Shown: in pieces, positions 28,701 through 36,824 of the stretch
How positions within the stretch are numbered: position 1 is the stretch's first letter
How the letters are laid out: each line of letters starts with the position of its first letter
Source: Roseibium aestuarii
GTDB taxonomy: Bacteria; Pseudomonadota; Alphaproteobacteria; Rhizobiales; Stappiaceae
NCBI RefSeq assembly: GCF_008477545.1
Contig: NZ_VORA01000002.1
Location: forward strand, 620,001-684,000
DNA: 64,000 bases
Reading direction: 5' to 3'
Translations under genes and position numbers: made by a program
Notes under the pieces: model-generated
Told to the model about the DNA's origin: nothing
What the model saw: only the letters and a program-made list of their open reading frames with translations
Databases searched by the model: none

Positions 28701-29960
28701 TCATTCCGGCGTGCCCGTGCCCAGCACCGCCAGCAGGGCCGCGCGATCTGCCTGAAAATCACTGTCGATCCACACTGCCTGCAGCCGCTTGAGAGCAACC
28801 CCCAGCGCAGGACCGGCAGGCAATCCTGCCGCCATCAGATCCCGTCCGGCGAGCGGGAAGACCGGAACGGAAACGCCCGTCAACGCGCCAAGCCCCCGCC
28901 TTGCGTCCTCGATGGCCTGCGCGTCCGCCTCGCCTGCACGAACCAGCACGAGGGCAAGCCCGTCCCCGGTTGCCTCGAGCCCAAGGTCGAAGGCCATCCG
29001 GCGCAGCACGCGGAGAAGATCAACCTCCGGCCGATCCCGGCGCAGATCGTCCCACAGCGCCACGGCACGATGCGCTCCCACCATGCGCTCCCGCAGCGCA
29101 TTGGAGAGCTTGAGCCGGTCCGCAACCGCTGCAAGCTGCGCTTCGCCGCCATCGACCAGCACGGCAAGGGCAACCGCAGGCGCAACCCGCGCCAGCGTGC
29201 CCTCGGCGGCAAGTCCTTGAAGTCGGGCGACCGCTTGCACATTCGCGCCCCCCGGAAGAAGCAGCTCGAGAAGACCGTCCTCCTGCATGACCGCCAGACT
29301 GTCTGCTGCGCCCTTCGCGGCCACCAGCTTCAGCAGTTCCTTGGCAATGCGCTCGGCGGAGAGATGCTTCAGCCCCTCCTTCTCGCGCAGGCAGGCGGCT
29401 CTCCCCTCCGGGTCCGGGGTTCCGGCGCCATAGGTGGCATGAAAGCGGTAGAAGCGCAGGATGCGAAGATAGTCCTCGCGAATGCGGAGATCCGGGTCGC
29501 CGATGAAGATCACCCGCCGGGCCAGGCAATCCTCGAGCCCGCCAAGCGGATCAATCAGTTTGCCGGTCCGGTCGAGATAGAGCGCGTTGAGGGTGAAGTC
29601 CCGCCGGCGCGCATCCTCTTCCCAGTCGCGGCCGAACCGCACCACCGCCTTGCGGCCGAAGGTCTCCACATCCGCACGCAGGGTCGTGACCTCGAAGGCC
29701 CGCCCGTCGCCGACGAGCGTGACCGTGCCATGCTCGAGGCCCGTTCCGATCGCCCGGACCCCGACGCGTTTCGCCCGCTCCATCACCACCGAGGGTTCGG
29801 CCGTGGTGGCAATGTCGATGTCATCGACCTTTTCGCCAAGCAGGCTGTTGCGCACGGCACCACCCACGACCCGGGCCTCGTCCCCATCCTGAAGCAGCAG
29901 GTCGAACACGGCCTGGAGATCAGGCGCAAGGATCCAGTCGAACGCGGAAGAGCGGGTCAT
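28701..29960 (-). CDS. cca: CCA tRNA nucleotidyltransferase / poly(A) polymerase family
   Basis: 419 residues, class II nucleotidyltransferase. The catalytic head has VVGGAVRNSLLG and the metal-binding DIDIATTA. RRDFTLNALYLD and RRVIFIGDPDLRIREDYLRILRFYRF follow, as in CCA-adding enzymes. It adds or repairs the CCA end of tRNA, although poly(A) polymerase activity cannot be ruled out from sequence. Its ATG directly follows the stop of the DUF6111 gene with no gap. It is the last gene of a tightly coupled chain. Confidence 0.92.
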   Translation of the reverse strand: MTRSSAFDWILAPDLQAVFDLLLQDGDEARVVGGAVRNSLLGEKVDDIDIATTAEPSVVMERAKRVGVRAIGTGLEHGTVTLVGDGRAFEVTTLRADVETFGRKAVVRFGRDWEEDARRRDFTLNALYLDRTGKLIDPLGGLEDCLARRVIFIGDPDLRIREDYLRILRFYRFHATYGAGTPDPEGRAACLREKEGLKHLSAERIAKELLKLVAAKGAADSLAVMQEDGLLELLLPGGANVQAVARLQGLAAEGTLARVAPAVALAVLVDGGEAQLAAVADRLKLSNALRERMVGAHRAVALWDDLRRDRPEVDLLRVLRRMAFDLGLEATGDGLALVLVRAGEADAQAIEDARRGLGALTGVSVPVFPLAGRDLMAAGLPAGPALGVALKRLQAVWIDSDFQADRAALLAVLGTGTPE

Positions 29961-30221
29961 TCACCGGAACCCGCCGGGAACGAAGCGGCCGTTTTCCATG
30001 CGCGACGGCTGATAATCCCGATCCACCTGCCCCTTCTCGAAACTGGCGAAGAAGACCAGGCTCAGAACCACGAGCAGCGCGCCTGCCAGCGACAGATAGA
30101 GCATCGGCCCGTCACGCCAGGCCCGGTCGGCGCTCGCCTTCCGGGTCACCCAGAGCCAGAGCCCGTAGCCGAGGAAGGGCAGCAGAAACAGGACGAGATG
30201 TGTGAGAATGACCCTGAGCAT
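29961..30221 (-). CDS. DUF6111 family small membrane protein
   Basis: 86 residues with two membrane helices (about 6-25 and 41-60) and a polar C terminus (ENGRFVPGGF). The function is unknown. Its ATG overlaps the stop of the Nudix gene by one base (TGATG) and its stop touches the cca start, so it is translated in the same operon. The family is typical of Hyphomicrobiales at this position. Confidence 0.8.
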   Translation of the reverse strand: MLRVILTHLVLFLLPFLGYGLWLWVTRKASADRAWRDGPMLYLSLAGALLVVLSLVFFASFEKGQVDRDYQPSRMENGRFVPGGFR

Positions 30222-30889
30222 CAGCCATAGACCGTTTCGAAGAGAGAACGGAGAATGCCGGCGGTCACCCCCCAGATATAGCGTTCGCCGTATGGCATTT
30301 CGTAGAAGAAGCGTTCGCGCCCCTGCCAGGAACGGCTCTGCTTGCGATGATTGGCCGGGTCCATGAGAAAGGGCAGCGGCACCTCGAAGACGTCGGCCAC
30401 TTCCGCCGGATTGGCGACAAGGACAGCATCCACCGCCACCTCCGCCACCACCGGCACGATCCGGTATCCCGAGCCCGTGTGATAGGGGGCCAGATCGCCC
30501 AGAATGGAGACCGCCTGCGGCGACAGGCCGATCTCTTCGTGTGCCTCGCGCAGGGCAGCCGCCCGCGGACCGGCATCCTCCGCATCGATCTTCCCACCGG
30601 GAAAGGCGATCTGACCGGCATGAGAGCGCAGGTGCGGCGTGCGCTGGGTGAGAATGACATGCGCCTCGCCGCGCAACTGGCGCAGGGGGATCAGCACGGC
30701 GGCGTCCCGGGGCGGCCCCTCCCACATGGCATAGGGCGGCAGATCCGGATTGAACACGTGGTCGCCGGTCTCCCGTTCGAGCCGCAAGGGCGCGCGATCC
30801 AGGAAGCGGGCGCGGAAATCCGCATATCCGGCAGCGAAGGACACGCCCGGATCCGGATTGCCGAGCGGAGATGTGGCCGGGTCTCTCAC
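30221..30889 (-). CDS. Nudix CoA pyrophosphatase
   Basis: 222 residues. The Nudix box is complete (GKIDAEDAG...REAHEEIGL). It is preceded by the CoA-specific signature LTQRTPHLRSHAGQIAFPGG of the NudL/PCD1 group, which cleaves CoA to 3',5'-ADP and phosphopantetheine. The start is most likely GTG 30889, which overlaps the stop of the DUF1285 gene (GTGA). A longer frame to 30937 would intrude further into that gene. Confidence 0.9.
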   Translation of the reverse strand: MRDPATSPLGNPDPGVSFAAGYADFRARFLDRAPLRLERETGDHVFNPDLPPYAMWEGPPRDAAVLIPLRQLRGEAHVILTQRTPHLRSHAGQIAFPGGKIDAEDAGPRAAALREAHEEIGLSPQAVSILGDLAPYHTGSGYRIVPVVAEVAVDAVLVANPAEVADVFEVPLPFLMDPANHRKQSRSWQGRERFFYEMPYGERYIWGVTAGILRSLFETVYG

Positions 30890-31479
30890 GTTGCCTGCAT
30901 CCCCTCGGGAAGTGGGAAGAACTGTCCGCCGCTCCACACGCCGCTGCGCAAGGTTCCCTCCACCTCGGCCTCGTCGAAGAGATCCGCCAGCTGATAGAGC
31001 AGCGGCCGGGACAGCTTGGCCAGCAGACGGCCCCGCACCAGCACATAGGGCTTCAGCCCGTCGGTCTCGTCCTCCAGCGTAAAGCTCACCGCATGGTCCG
31101 GCCCCGCCTCGACCACGTCGCCGACATTGGTGCGGAAGGTCAGCAGCTGGTCGCGCCCGTCCCCCTGCGCATGCAGTTCAACGGCCAGGAAGGGCGCGTC
31201 CTCCACCTGGATACGGACCTTTTCCACAGGGGTCACGAGATAGTGAGAGCCATCCTCGCCCTTCAGCAGGACCGAGGCGAAGAGCTTCACCAGCTTTTCC
31301 CGCCCGATGGGGGTGCCCATGTAGAACCACCGGCCCTGGCTGTCGATTCGCATGTCCAGATCGCCGCAGAAGGGCGGGTTCCACCGCTCCACCGGCGGAA
31401 TCCCGCGCGAAAGCGGATCCGCCCGGCGCATCAGCTCGGCCAGTCCCTCCGGCAGCGGCGTCTGAAGCGTCTGTGTCAC
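30886..31479 (-). CDS. DUF1285 family protein
   Basis: 197 residues, no membrane segment or signal. The family is conserved in alphaproteobacteria but has no firm role. The segments NPPFCGDLDMRI, GTPIGREKLVKLFASVL and TPVEKVRI are its recognisable parts. The start is GTG 31479 with AAGGAGG five bases before it. It heads the coupled chain DUF1285 > Nudix > DUF6111 > cca. Confidence 0.87.
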   Translation of the reverse strand: MTQTLQTPLPEGLAELMRRADPLSRGIPPVERWNPPFCGDLDMRIDSQGRWFYMGTPIGREKLVKLFASVLLKGEDGSHYLVTPVEKVRIQVEDAPFLAVELHAQGDGRDQLLTFRTNVGDVVEAGPDHAVSFTLEDETDGLKPYVLVRGRLLAKLSRPLLYQLADLFDEAEVEGTLRSGVWSGGQFFPLPEGMQAT

Positions 31480-31861
31480 CCGGTCCTCCTTGGGAAATCT
31501 CGTTCCCCTTTATGTCGTCCCGGAGCCCCCCAAATCAAGCAAGGCCCTGCAATTCGTGGCCTTTCGACCTTCCCTTGCGACACATGGACAAATTTTCGGA
31601 CTTATCCCGATGTCGCAGACCTGCCAAACTCGTCTGCAGCGAACATGATTTGGCCAGATATGGCCTCGATGCTGTGGCTCAGCGACAGATCCGGAGGATC
31701 CGGTTCGAAGACCGGCGTTTCTTATCGGCATGTCAAAGATGCGATGGCACACTGTGCCGAACCGGTGGCGCGCGGACCCCTGATCGGTCTGCCGCGACGC
31801 CCAGGTCCCTTTCGTTCCGTGTCCGTCGCTCCCGGCGGACCACCCCAAGCGCAGGTGAAGA
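31480..31861. other. Intergenic region between divergent DUF1285 and moxR operons
   Basis: 382 bases with no credible gene. It holds the minus-strand promoter given separately and should hold the moxR promoter. Short inverted repeats such as CCGGT/ACCGG near 31699-31714 are visible, but nothing decisive. Confidence 0.4.
31509..31538 (-). promoter_or_regulatory. Possible promoter for the DUF1285-cca operon
   Basis: On the minus strand: TTGATT (31538-31533), an 18-base spacer and CATAAA (31514-31509), about 30 bases before the GTG start. Confidence 0.45.
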
Positions 31862-32887
31862 ATGAGCATCGTCACGTCTCCTCCCGCCACTCCCTCCGAG
31901 GCCGAACTCGAAGCCATCGCCGCGCTGGCGGAAACGGCAGTCGCGCGCATCACCGCCGCCCGGTCCGACGTCTCGCGCATCATCTTCGGCCAGGAGAAAG
32001 TGGTGCTCCAGACGCTGGTGACCGTGCTGGCAGGCGGGCACGGGCTTCTCGTTGGTGTGCCGGGCCTTGCCAAGACCAAGCTGGTGGAGACCCTGGGCAC
32101 GGTGCTCGGCCTGCACGCCCAGCGCATCCAGTTCACCCCGGACCTGCTGCCTTCCGACATTCTCGGCTCCGAGGTGATGGAGCAGGCGGCAGACGGAACC
32201 CGCGCCTTCCGCTTCCTGCGCGGACCCGTCTTCTCCCAGCTGCTGATGGCCGACGAAATCAACCGGGCGAGCCCGCGCACCCAGTCGGCCCTGTTGCAGG
32301 CCATGCAGGAATATCACGTGACCATCGCCGGCCAGTCCCACGACCTGCCGCGCCCCTTCCACGTGCTGGCCACCCAGAACCCGCTGGAACAGGAGGGCAC
32401 CTATCCCCTGCCCGAGGCCCAGCTTGACCGCTTCCTCATGCAGATCGATGTGCACTACCCCGATCTGGAGGCCGAACGCCGCATCCTGCTCGAGACGACC
32501 GGGGCCCGTCAGGCAACCCCGCAGACGGCCATGAGCCCGGACGAGCTGGTGAAATATCAGCAGCTGGTGCGTCAGATGCCTGTTGGAGAAAAGGTGATCG
32601 ATTCCATCCTCAAGCTGGTGCGCGGCGCCCGCCCCGACGAGCGCGACGGCGACGACAGCCTGAAGAAACTGATTGCCTGGGGCCCTGGCCCCCGCGCCAG
32701 CCAGGCCCTGATGCTGACCGTGCGCGCCCGCGCTCTGGTGGAAGGGCGTCTTGCCCCCTCCCTCGATGATGTGCTGGCGCTCGCCGAACCGGTGTTGCAG
32801 CACCGCATGGCGCTGACCTTTGCCGCCCGGGCCGACGGCTACACCGTTCGCGACGTCATTCGCCGCGTCAAGGAAACCCTGGCCTGA
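31862..32887 (+). CDS. MoxR-family AAA+ ATPase
   Basis: 341 residues, cytosolic. AAA+ motifs: Walker A GVPGLAKTK, the family segment QFTPDLLPSDILG, Walker B LLMADEINRASP, sensor I ATQNP and sensor 2 region in the C-terminal part. MoxR ATPases act as chaperones for metal-protein or complex maturation and are nearly always followed by a DUF58 gene, as here. AGGTGA precedes the ATG. Confidence 0.92.
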   Translation: MSIVTSPPATPSEAELEAIAALAETAVARITAARSDVSRIIFGQEKVVLQTLVTVLAGGHGLLVGVPGLAKTKLVETLGTVLGLHAQRIQFTPDLLPSDILGSEVMEQAADGTRAFRFLRGPVFSQLLMADEINRASPRTQSALLQAMQEYHVTIAGQSHDLPRPFHVLATQNPLEQEGTYPLPEAQLDRFLMQIDVHYPDLEAERRILLETTGARQATPQTAMSPDELVKYQQLVRQMPVGEKVIDSILKLVRGARPDERDGDDSLKKLIAWGPGPRASQALMLTVRARALVEGRLAPSLDDVLALAEPVLQHRMALTFAARADGYTVRDVIRRVKETLA

Positions 32888-32915
32888 CCCCGGCCGGACA
32901 GGAGTGCCGCCCCAC

Positions 32916-33890
32916 ATGGCGTCGAAGGAGCCCACAGGCCAGGACCCCGCGGTGACGATGACCGCGCCGCCCCTCGAGACGGGATCGGTTCCGCTTGTCC
33001 TCGGCGAGGCGCGCGGTCTGGCCGAAGCCCTGCCCGACCTGCTGGTGGCGGCAAGTCATATCTCGGCGTCGGTGACCTCCGGCTGGCACGGGCGCCGCCG
33101 CTCGGGCCCGGGCGAGAGCTTCTGGCAGTTCCGCCCCTTCACCATGGGCGAGCCGGCCCTGCGGATCGACTGGCGCCGTTCCGCCCGCGACGATCATCTC
33201 TATGTGCGCGAACAGGAGTGGGAAGCCGCCCATACGGTCTGGCTCTGGGCCGACCTGACCCCCTCAATGGCCTTTTCCTCGCGTCTCGCCCCCGTGACGA
33301 AGCGGGATCGCGCCATCGTCCTGCTGCTGGCGCTGGCCGACATGCTGGCTGCCTCCGGCGAGCGGGTGGGGCTGCCCGGCATCACCCGCCCCCTGGCAGA
33401 TCGGCGCGCCGCCGAACGTCTGGCCTCCGCCCTTGCTCATCTGCCGGCTGCCCGAGATCAAGGCGCCCCCCGGTCCTATCCTGAAGCCTCCGGCATTCGC
33501 CGCTTCTCCGACGTGGTCCTCTTCGCGGATCTTCTCGATCCGGTGGATGACCTGCACGACTGGGTCACAAAGATTGCAGGAACCGGAGCGCGCGGCCACA
33601 TCGTTCAGATCCTCGATCCGGTGGAAGAGACATTCCCCTTCGGCGGCCGTGTCGAGTTCCGCGACCCCGAAACCGGTGAAACCCTGACCGCCGGCCGCGC
33701 CGAGGCCTGGCGCGAGGCCTATCAGGAGCGGCTCGCCCGTCACAAGGCGCAGATCCGCGACCTGGCCCGCCGGGCGGGATGGACCTACACGCTCCATCAC
33801 ACGGATCAGGCCCCGACCGCCCCGCTGCTGGTGCTGCACGCAGCACTCTCGGGAACAGGCCAGGCGATGTCCGCCGGAGGTGGCACATGA
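32916..33890 (+). CDS. DUF58 family protein
   Basis: 324 residues. Contains the DUF58 core FRPFTMGEPALRIDWRRSARDDHLYVREQEWE and then a vWA-like fold (VWLWADLTPSMAFSS with a partial MIDAS). No N-terminal membrane helix is visible, unlike many DUF58 proteins. It is the usual partner of MoxR. Its stop overlaps the start of the following BatA-like gene (ATGA). ATG 32916 is chosen with CAGGAG upstream. Confidence 0.88.
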   Translation: MASKEPTGQDPAVTMTAPPLETGSVPLVLGEARGLAEALPDLLVAASHISASVTSGWHGRRRSGPGESFWQFRPFTMGEPALRIDWRRSARDDHLYVREQEWEAAHTVWLWADLTPSMAFSSRLAPVTKRDRAIVLLLALADMLAASGERVGLPGITRPLADRRAAERLASALAHLPAARDQGAPRSYPEASGIRRFSDVVLFADLLDPVDDLHDWVTKIAGTGARGHIVQILDPVEETFPFGGRVEFRDPETGETLTAGRAEAWREAYQERLARHKAQIRDLARRAGWTYTLHHTDQAPTAPLLVLHAALSGTGQAMSAGGGT

Positions 33891-36802
33891 TCGGGTCTCT
33901 GCCGCTCGCCTTCGCCAGTCCCTGGATGCTTCTGGCGCTCGCAAGCCTTCCGGCCATCTGGTGGCTTCTGCGCCTGACCCCTCCGCGCCCGCAGGAAATC
34001 ACCTTCCCGCCCCTGCGTCTCCTGCTCGACATCTTCCGCCACGAGGAGATGCCGAGCCGAAGCCCGTGGTGGCTCACCCTGCTGCGCCTGTGCCTCGCTG
34101 CCCTCGTGATCCTCGCGCTGGCGGGCCCGATCTGGCAGCCCACCCGCGGCCTCCCCGATGACGGGGACGGTCCCGTGCTTCTGGTCCTCGACAACGGCTG
34201 GACCAGTGCGGGCGCATGGGACAGACAGGTCGCTCTGGCCGACACCCTTCTGGCCGAGGCCGAACGTTCGGGCCGGACCGTGATGCTCGGCGCCACCGCC
34301 GATGGACCGGCCCAGGCGCTCGAGCCGACGTCGGCCGCCGAGGCCCGCGAACACCTGCGCGCGCTTCAGCCCCGTCCCTGGGCGCCCGAACGCGATGACC
34401 TCATCGCCGGTCTGCGCGAGGCAACCACCCGACAGCGCCCCGGCGCGGTTGTGTGGCTGTCGGACGGCACCGATCACGCCGTTCGTTCCGCCGGCCCTGC
34501 CGCAGAGGCCGCAGACGCTGCTGGCGCCTCTCCCGACAGGGACCCGGGCACCGGCTTTGCCCGCGCCCTTGCCGATCTGGCTAGCCCGGTCCCCTTGCGC
34601 ATCTACACCGGGCTCGATGTACCGCTCGGCCTCAAGGGTCTGGCCAACAATGCCGAGGCCCTGACCGTCACCGTGCTGCGCCATCCGGACACGGCCCGCC
34701 AGACGGCGCAGATCCGCGCTCTGGATCTGAAAGGTCTGGTGCTTGCCGAGCACGCGATCACCTTCGCGGATGGCTCAAGCGAAACCGTGGCCGCCTTTGA
34801 CCTGCCGAGTGAATTGCGCAACGACATCGCCCGGGTGGAAATCGCCCAGGAACGGGCGGCCGGCGCCGTGCAGCTCGTCGATGACAGCTGGCGTCGGCGC
34901 ATGGTCGGGCTCGTGTCCGGCCAGTCCGGCGATCAAGACCAGCCGCTTCTGTCGCCGCTCTATTATCTGCAGCGCGCCCTCTCCCCCTTCTCCGATCTGC
35001 GCCTGCCCCGGGCAGGCGACATGGATCAGGCCATCCCCGAGCTGCTGGACCAGGGCATCGCCGTGCTCGTACTTGCAGATGTCGGCCGCTTGCCGGAACC
35101 GGTGGTGGAGCGTCTCGACCAGTGGGTGCGCAATGGCGGGACGCTGCTGCGCTTTGCCGGGCCGCGCACGGCCGGTGGCACCGATGCGCTCATCCCGGTG
35201 ACCCTGCGCAACGGCGACCGCACCCTCGGCGGCGCCCTGTCGTGGAAACAACCCCAGCACCTGGCGCCCTTCGCACCCGAAAGCCCCTTCGCCGGCATCG
35301 CCGTGCCGCCCGAAGTCACCGTCAGCCGTCAGGTTCTGGCCGAGCCCTCGCCGACCCTGTCCGAGCGCACCTGGGCCATGCTGGAAGACGGCACGCCGCT
35401 CGTGACGGCCCGCGCCGTCGGGCGCGGCTCTCTCGTACTCTTCCACGTCACCGCCGACAGCGCCTGGTCCAACCTGCCGCTTTCGGGCTCCTTCGTGGAC
35501 ATGCTGCGCCGGGTGCTCTCCGTCTCCAACGCCTTTGCCGCCGCCGACAGCGCCCGCAGCGCCGATGCCACCGATGCGTCTGCGGCCACGACCGAAGAAG
35601 CCAATGTGCTGCCGCCCTTGCGGCTGCTCGACGGTCAGGGCGCCTTCACCACCCCGCCTGCAGATATCGCGCCGATCCTCGCCGACCGCTTTGCCGCCAC
35701 CCGCGCCACGCGCAGCACCCCGCCCGGGCTCTATGGCAGCGAGGATGGCTTCCGCGCCCTCAACCTGCTGTCCCCGGATGCGAGCCTGACCCGTCTCGAT
35801 CTCGAACCGCTCGGCGCCCGGGTCGAAGGCCTTGCCTATCCCTCGCAGGAGAGCACCGACTTGCGCACCCTTGCCTTCCTGCTCGCCTTCGCCCTGATCC
35901 TGCTGGATGGGCTGGCCGTAATCCTGCTGGGCGGAGGCGTCAGCCGTCTGACCCGCCGCCTGCGGCGCCCGGGCCGCATTGCCTCCGTGGCCCTCGCGCT
36001 TGCCCTCGCAGGCACCGCGCTCATTCCTCACGGCGACGCCCTGGCTCAGGAGACGTCCGACGACCTGCGCGCCCTTGAGGCGAGCCTCAAGACCCGCCTC
36101 GCCTATGTCCGCACCGGCAGCCCGGAACTCGATGACATCAGCGATGCCGGGCTCTTCGGCCTCAGCCAGTATCTTGCAGACCGCACCGCCCTCGAACCCG
36201 GGCTGCCCATGGGCGTCGATCTGGCACGCGACGAGCTGGCCTTCTTCTCCCTGCTCTACTGGCCCGTCGACCCGGCGCTGGCCAAGCCCGATGCGGCCAC
36301 CATGTCGCGGGTCGACACCTTCATGCGCAACGGCGGCACGATCCTCTTCGACACCCGCGATCACCTGGCCAGCAGCACATCTCTTGGCGCCTCGCCCGCA
36401 ACCCTGAAGCTGCGCGAGATCCTCGACGGGCTGGACATTCCGGCGCTCGAGCCCGTGCCGACCGATCACGTCCTCACCAAGTCCTTCTACCTGCTCGACA
36501 GTTTCCCCGGCCGCTATGGCACCAGCCCGCTCTGGGTGGAGAGCCTCGAAGGCGCCGCCGAAGGCCGCCCCGTGCGTGGCGGCGACGGGGTCTCGCCCAT
36601 CCTCATCACCGGCAACGACATGGCAGCCGCCTGGGCCATGGACCGGGAGGGGCGCCCCTTGCTGCCCACTGTGCCCGACGATCCGCTGCAACGGGAATAT
36701 GCCTATCGGGCCGGGATCAACATCGTGATGTACACCCTGACCGGCAACTACAAGGCCGATCAGGTCCACATTCCGGACCTGCTGGAAAGGCTGGGCCAAT
36801 GA
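33887..36802 (+). CDS. BatA-like membrane protein with DUF4159 domain
   Basis: 971 residues. The N terminus is a BatA-type domain with two membrane helices (about 8-25 and 60-78) and the linker LRLTPPRPQEITFPPL. A vWA-like periplasmic or cytosolic part follows (LLVLDNGWTSAGAWDRQ). After two more hydrophobic stretches near 680-700 and 710-725, the C-terminal DUF4159 domain (about 740-971) contains DDISDAGLFGLSQYLADRT and the final REYAYRAGINIVMYTLTGNYKADQVH. The protein is probably the membrane partner of the MoxR-DUF58 pair. Aerotolerance or envelope maintenance roles known for Bat proteins are only an analogy. Confidence 0.87.
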   Translation: MIGSLPLAFASPWMLLALASLPAIWWLLRLTPPRPQEITFPPLRLLLDIFRHEEMPSRSPWWLTLLRLCLAALVILALAGPIWQPTRGLPDDGDGPVLLVLDNGWTSAGAWDRQVALADTLLAEAERSGRTVMLGATADGPAQALEPTSAAEAREHLRALQPRPWAPERDDLIAGLREATTRQRPGAVVWLSDGTDHAVRSAGPAAEAADAAGASPDRDPGTGFARALADLASPVPLRIYTGLDVPLGLKGLANNAEALTVTVLRHPDTARQTAQIRALDLKGLVLAEHAITFADGSSETVAAFDLPSELRNDIARVEIAQERAAGAVQLVDDSWRRRMVGLVSGQSGDQDQPLLSPLYYLQRALSPFSDLRLPRAGDMDQAIPELLDQGIAVLVLADVGRLPEPVVERLDQWVRNGGTLLRFAGPRTAGGTDALIPVTLRNGDRTLGGALSWKQPQHLAPFAPESPFAGIAVPPEVTVSRQVLAEPSPTLSERTWAMLEDGTPLVTARAVGRGSLVLFHVTADSAWSNLPLSGSFVDMLRRVLSVSNAFAAADSARSADATDASAATTEEANVLPPLRLLDGQGAFTTPPADIAPILADRFAATRATRSTPPGLYGSEDGFRALNLLSPDASLTRLDLEPLGARVEGLAYPSQESTDLRTLAFLLAFALILLDGLAVILLGGGVSRLTRRLRRPGRIASVALALALAGTALIPHGDALAQETSDDLRALEASLKTRLAYVRTGSPELDDISDAGLFGLSQYLADRTALEPGLPMGVDLARDELAFFSLLYWPVDPALAKPDAATMSRVDTFMRNGGTILFDTRDHLASSTSLGASPATLKLREILDGLDIPALEPVPTDHVLTKSFYLLDSFPGRYGTSPLWVESLEGAAEGRPVRGGDGVSPILITGNDMAAAWAMDREGRPLLPTVPDDPLQREYAYRAGINIVMYTLTGNYKADQVHIPDLLERLGQ

Positions 36803-36824
36803 CGAAAGGACGCGTGGCACATCC

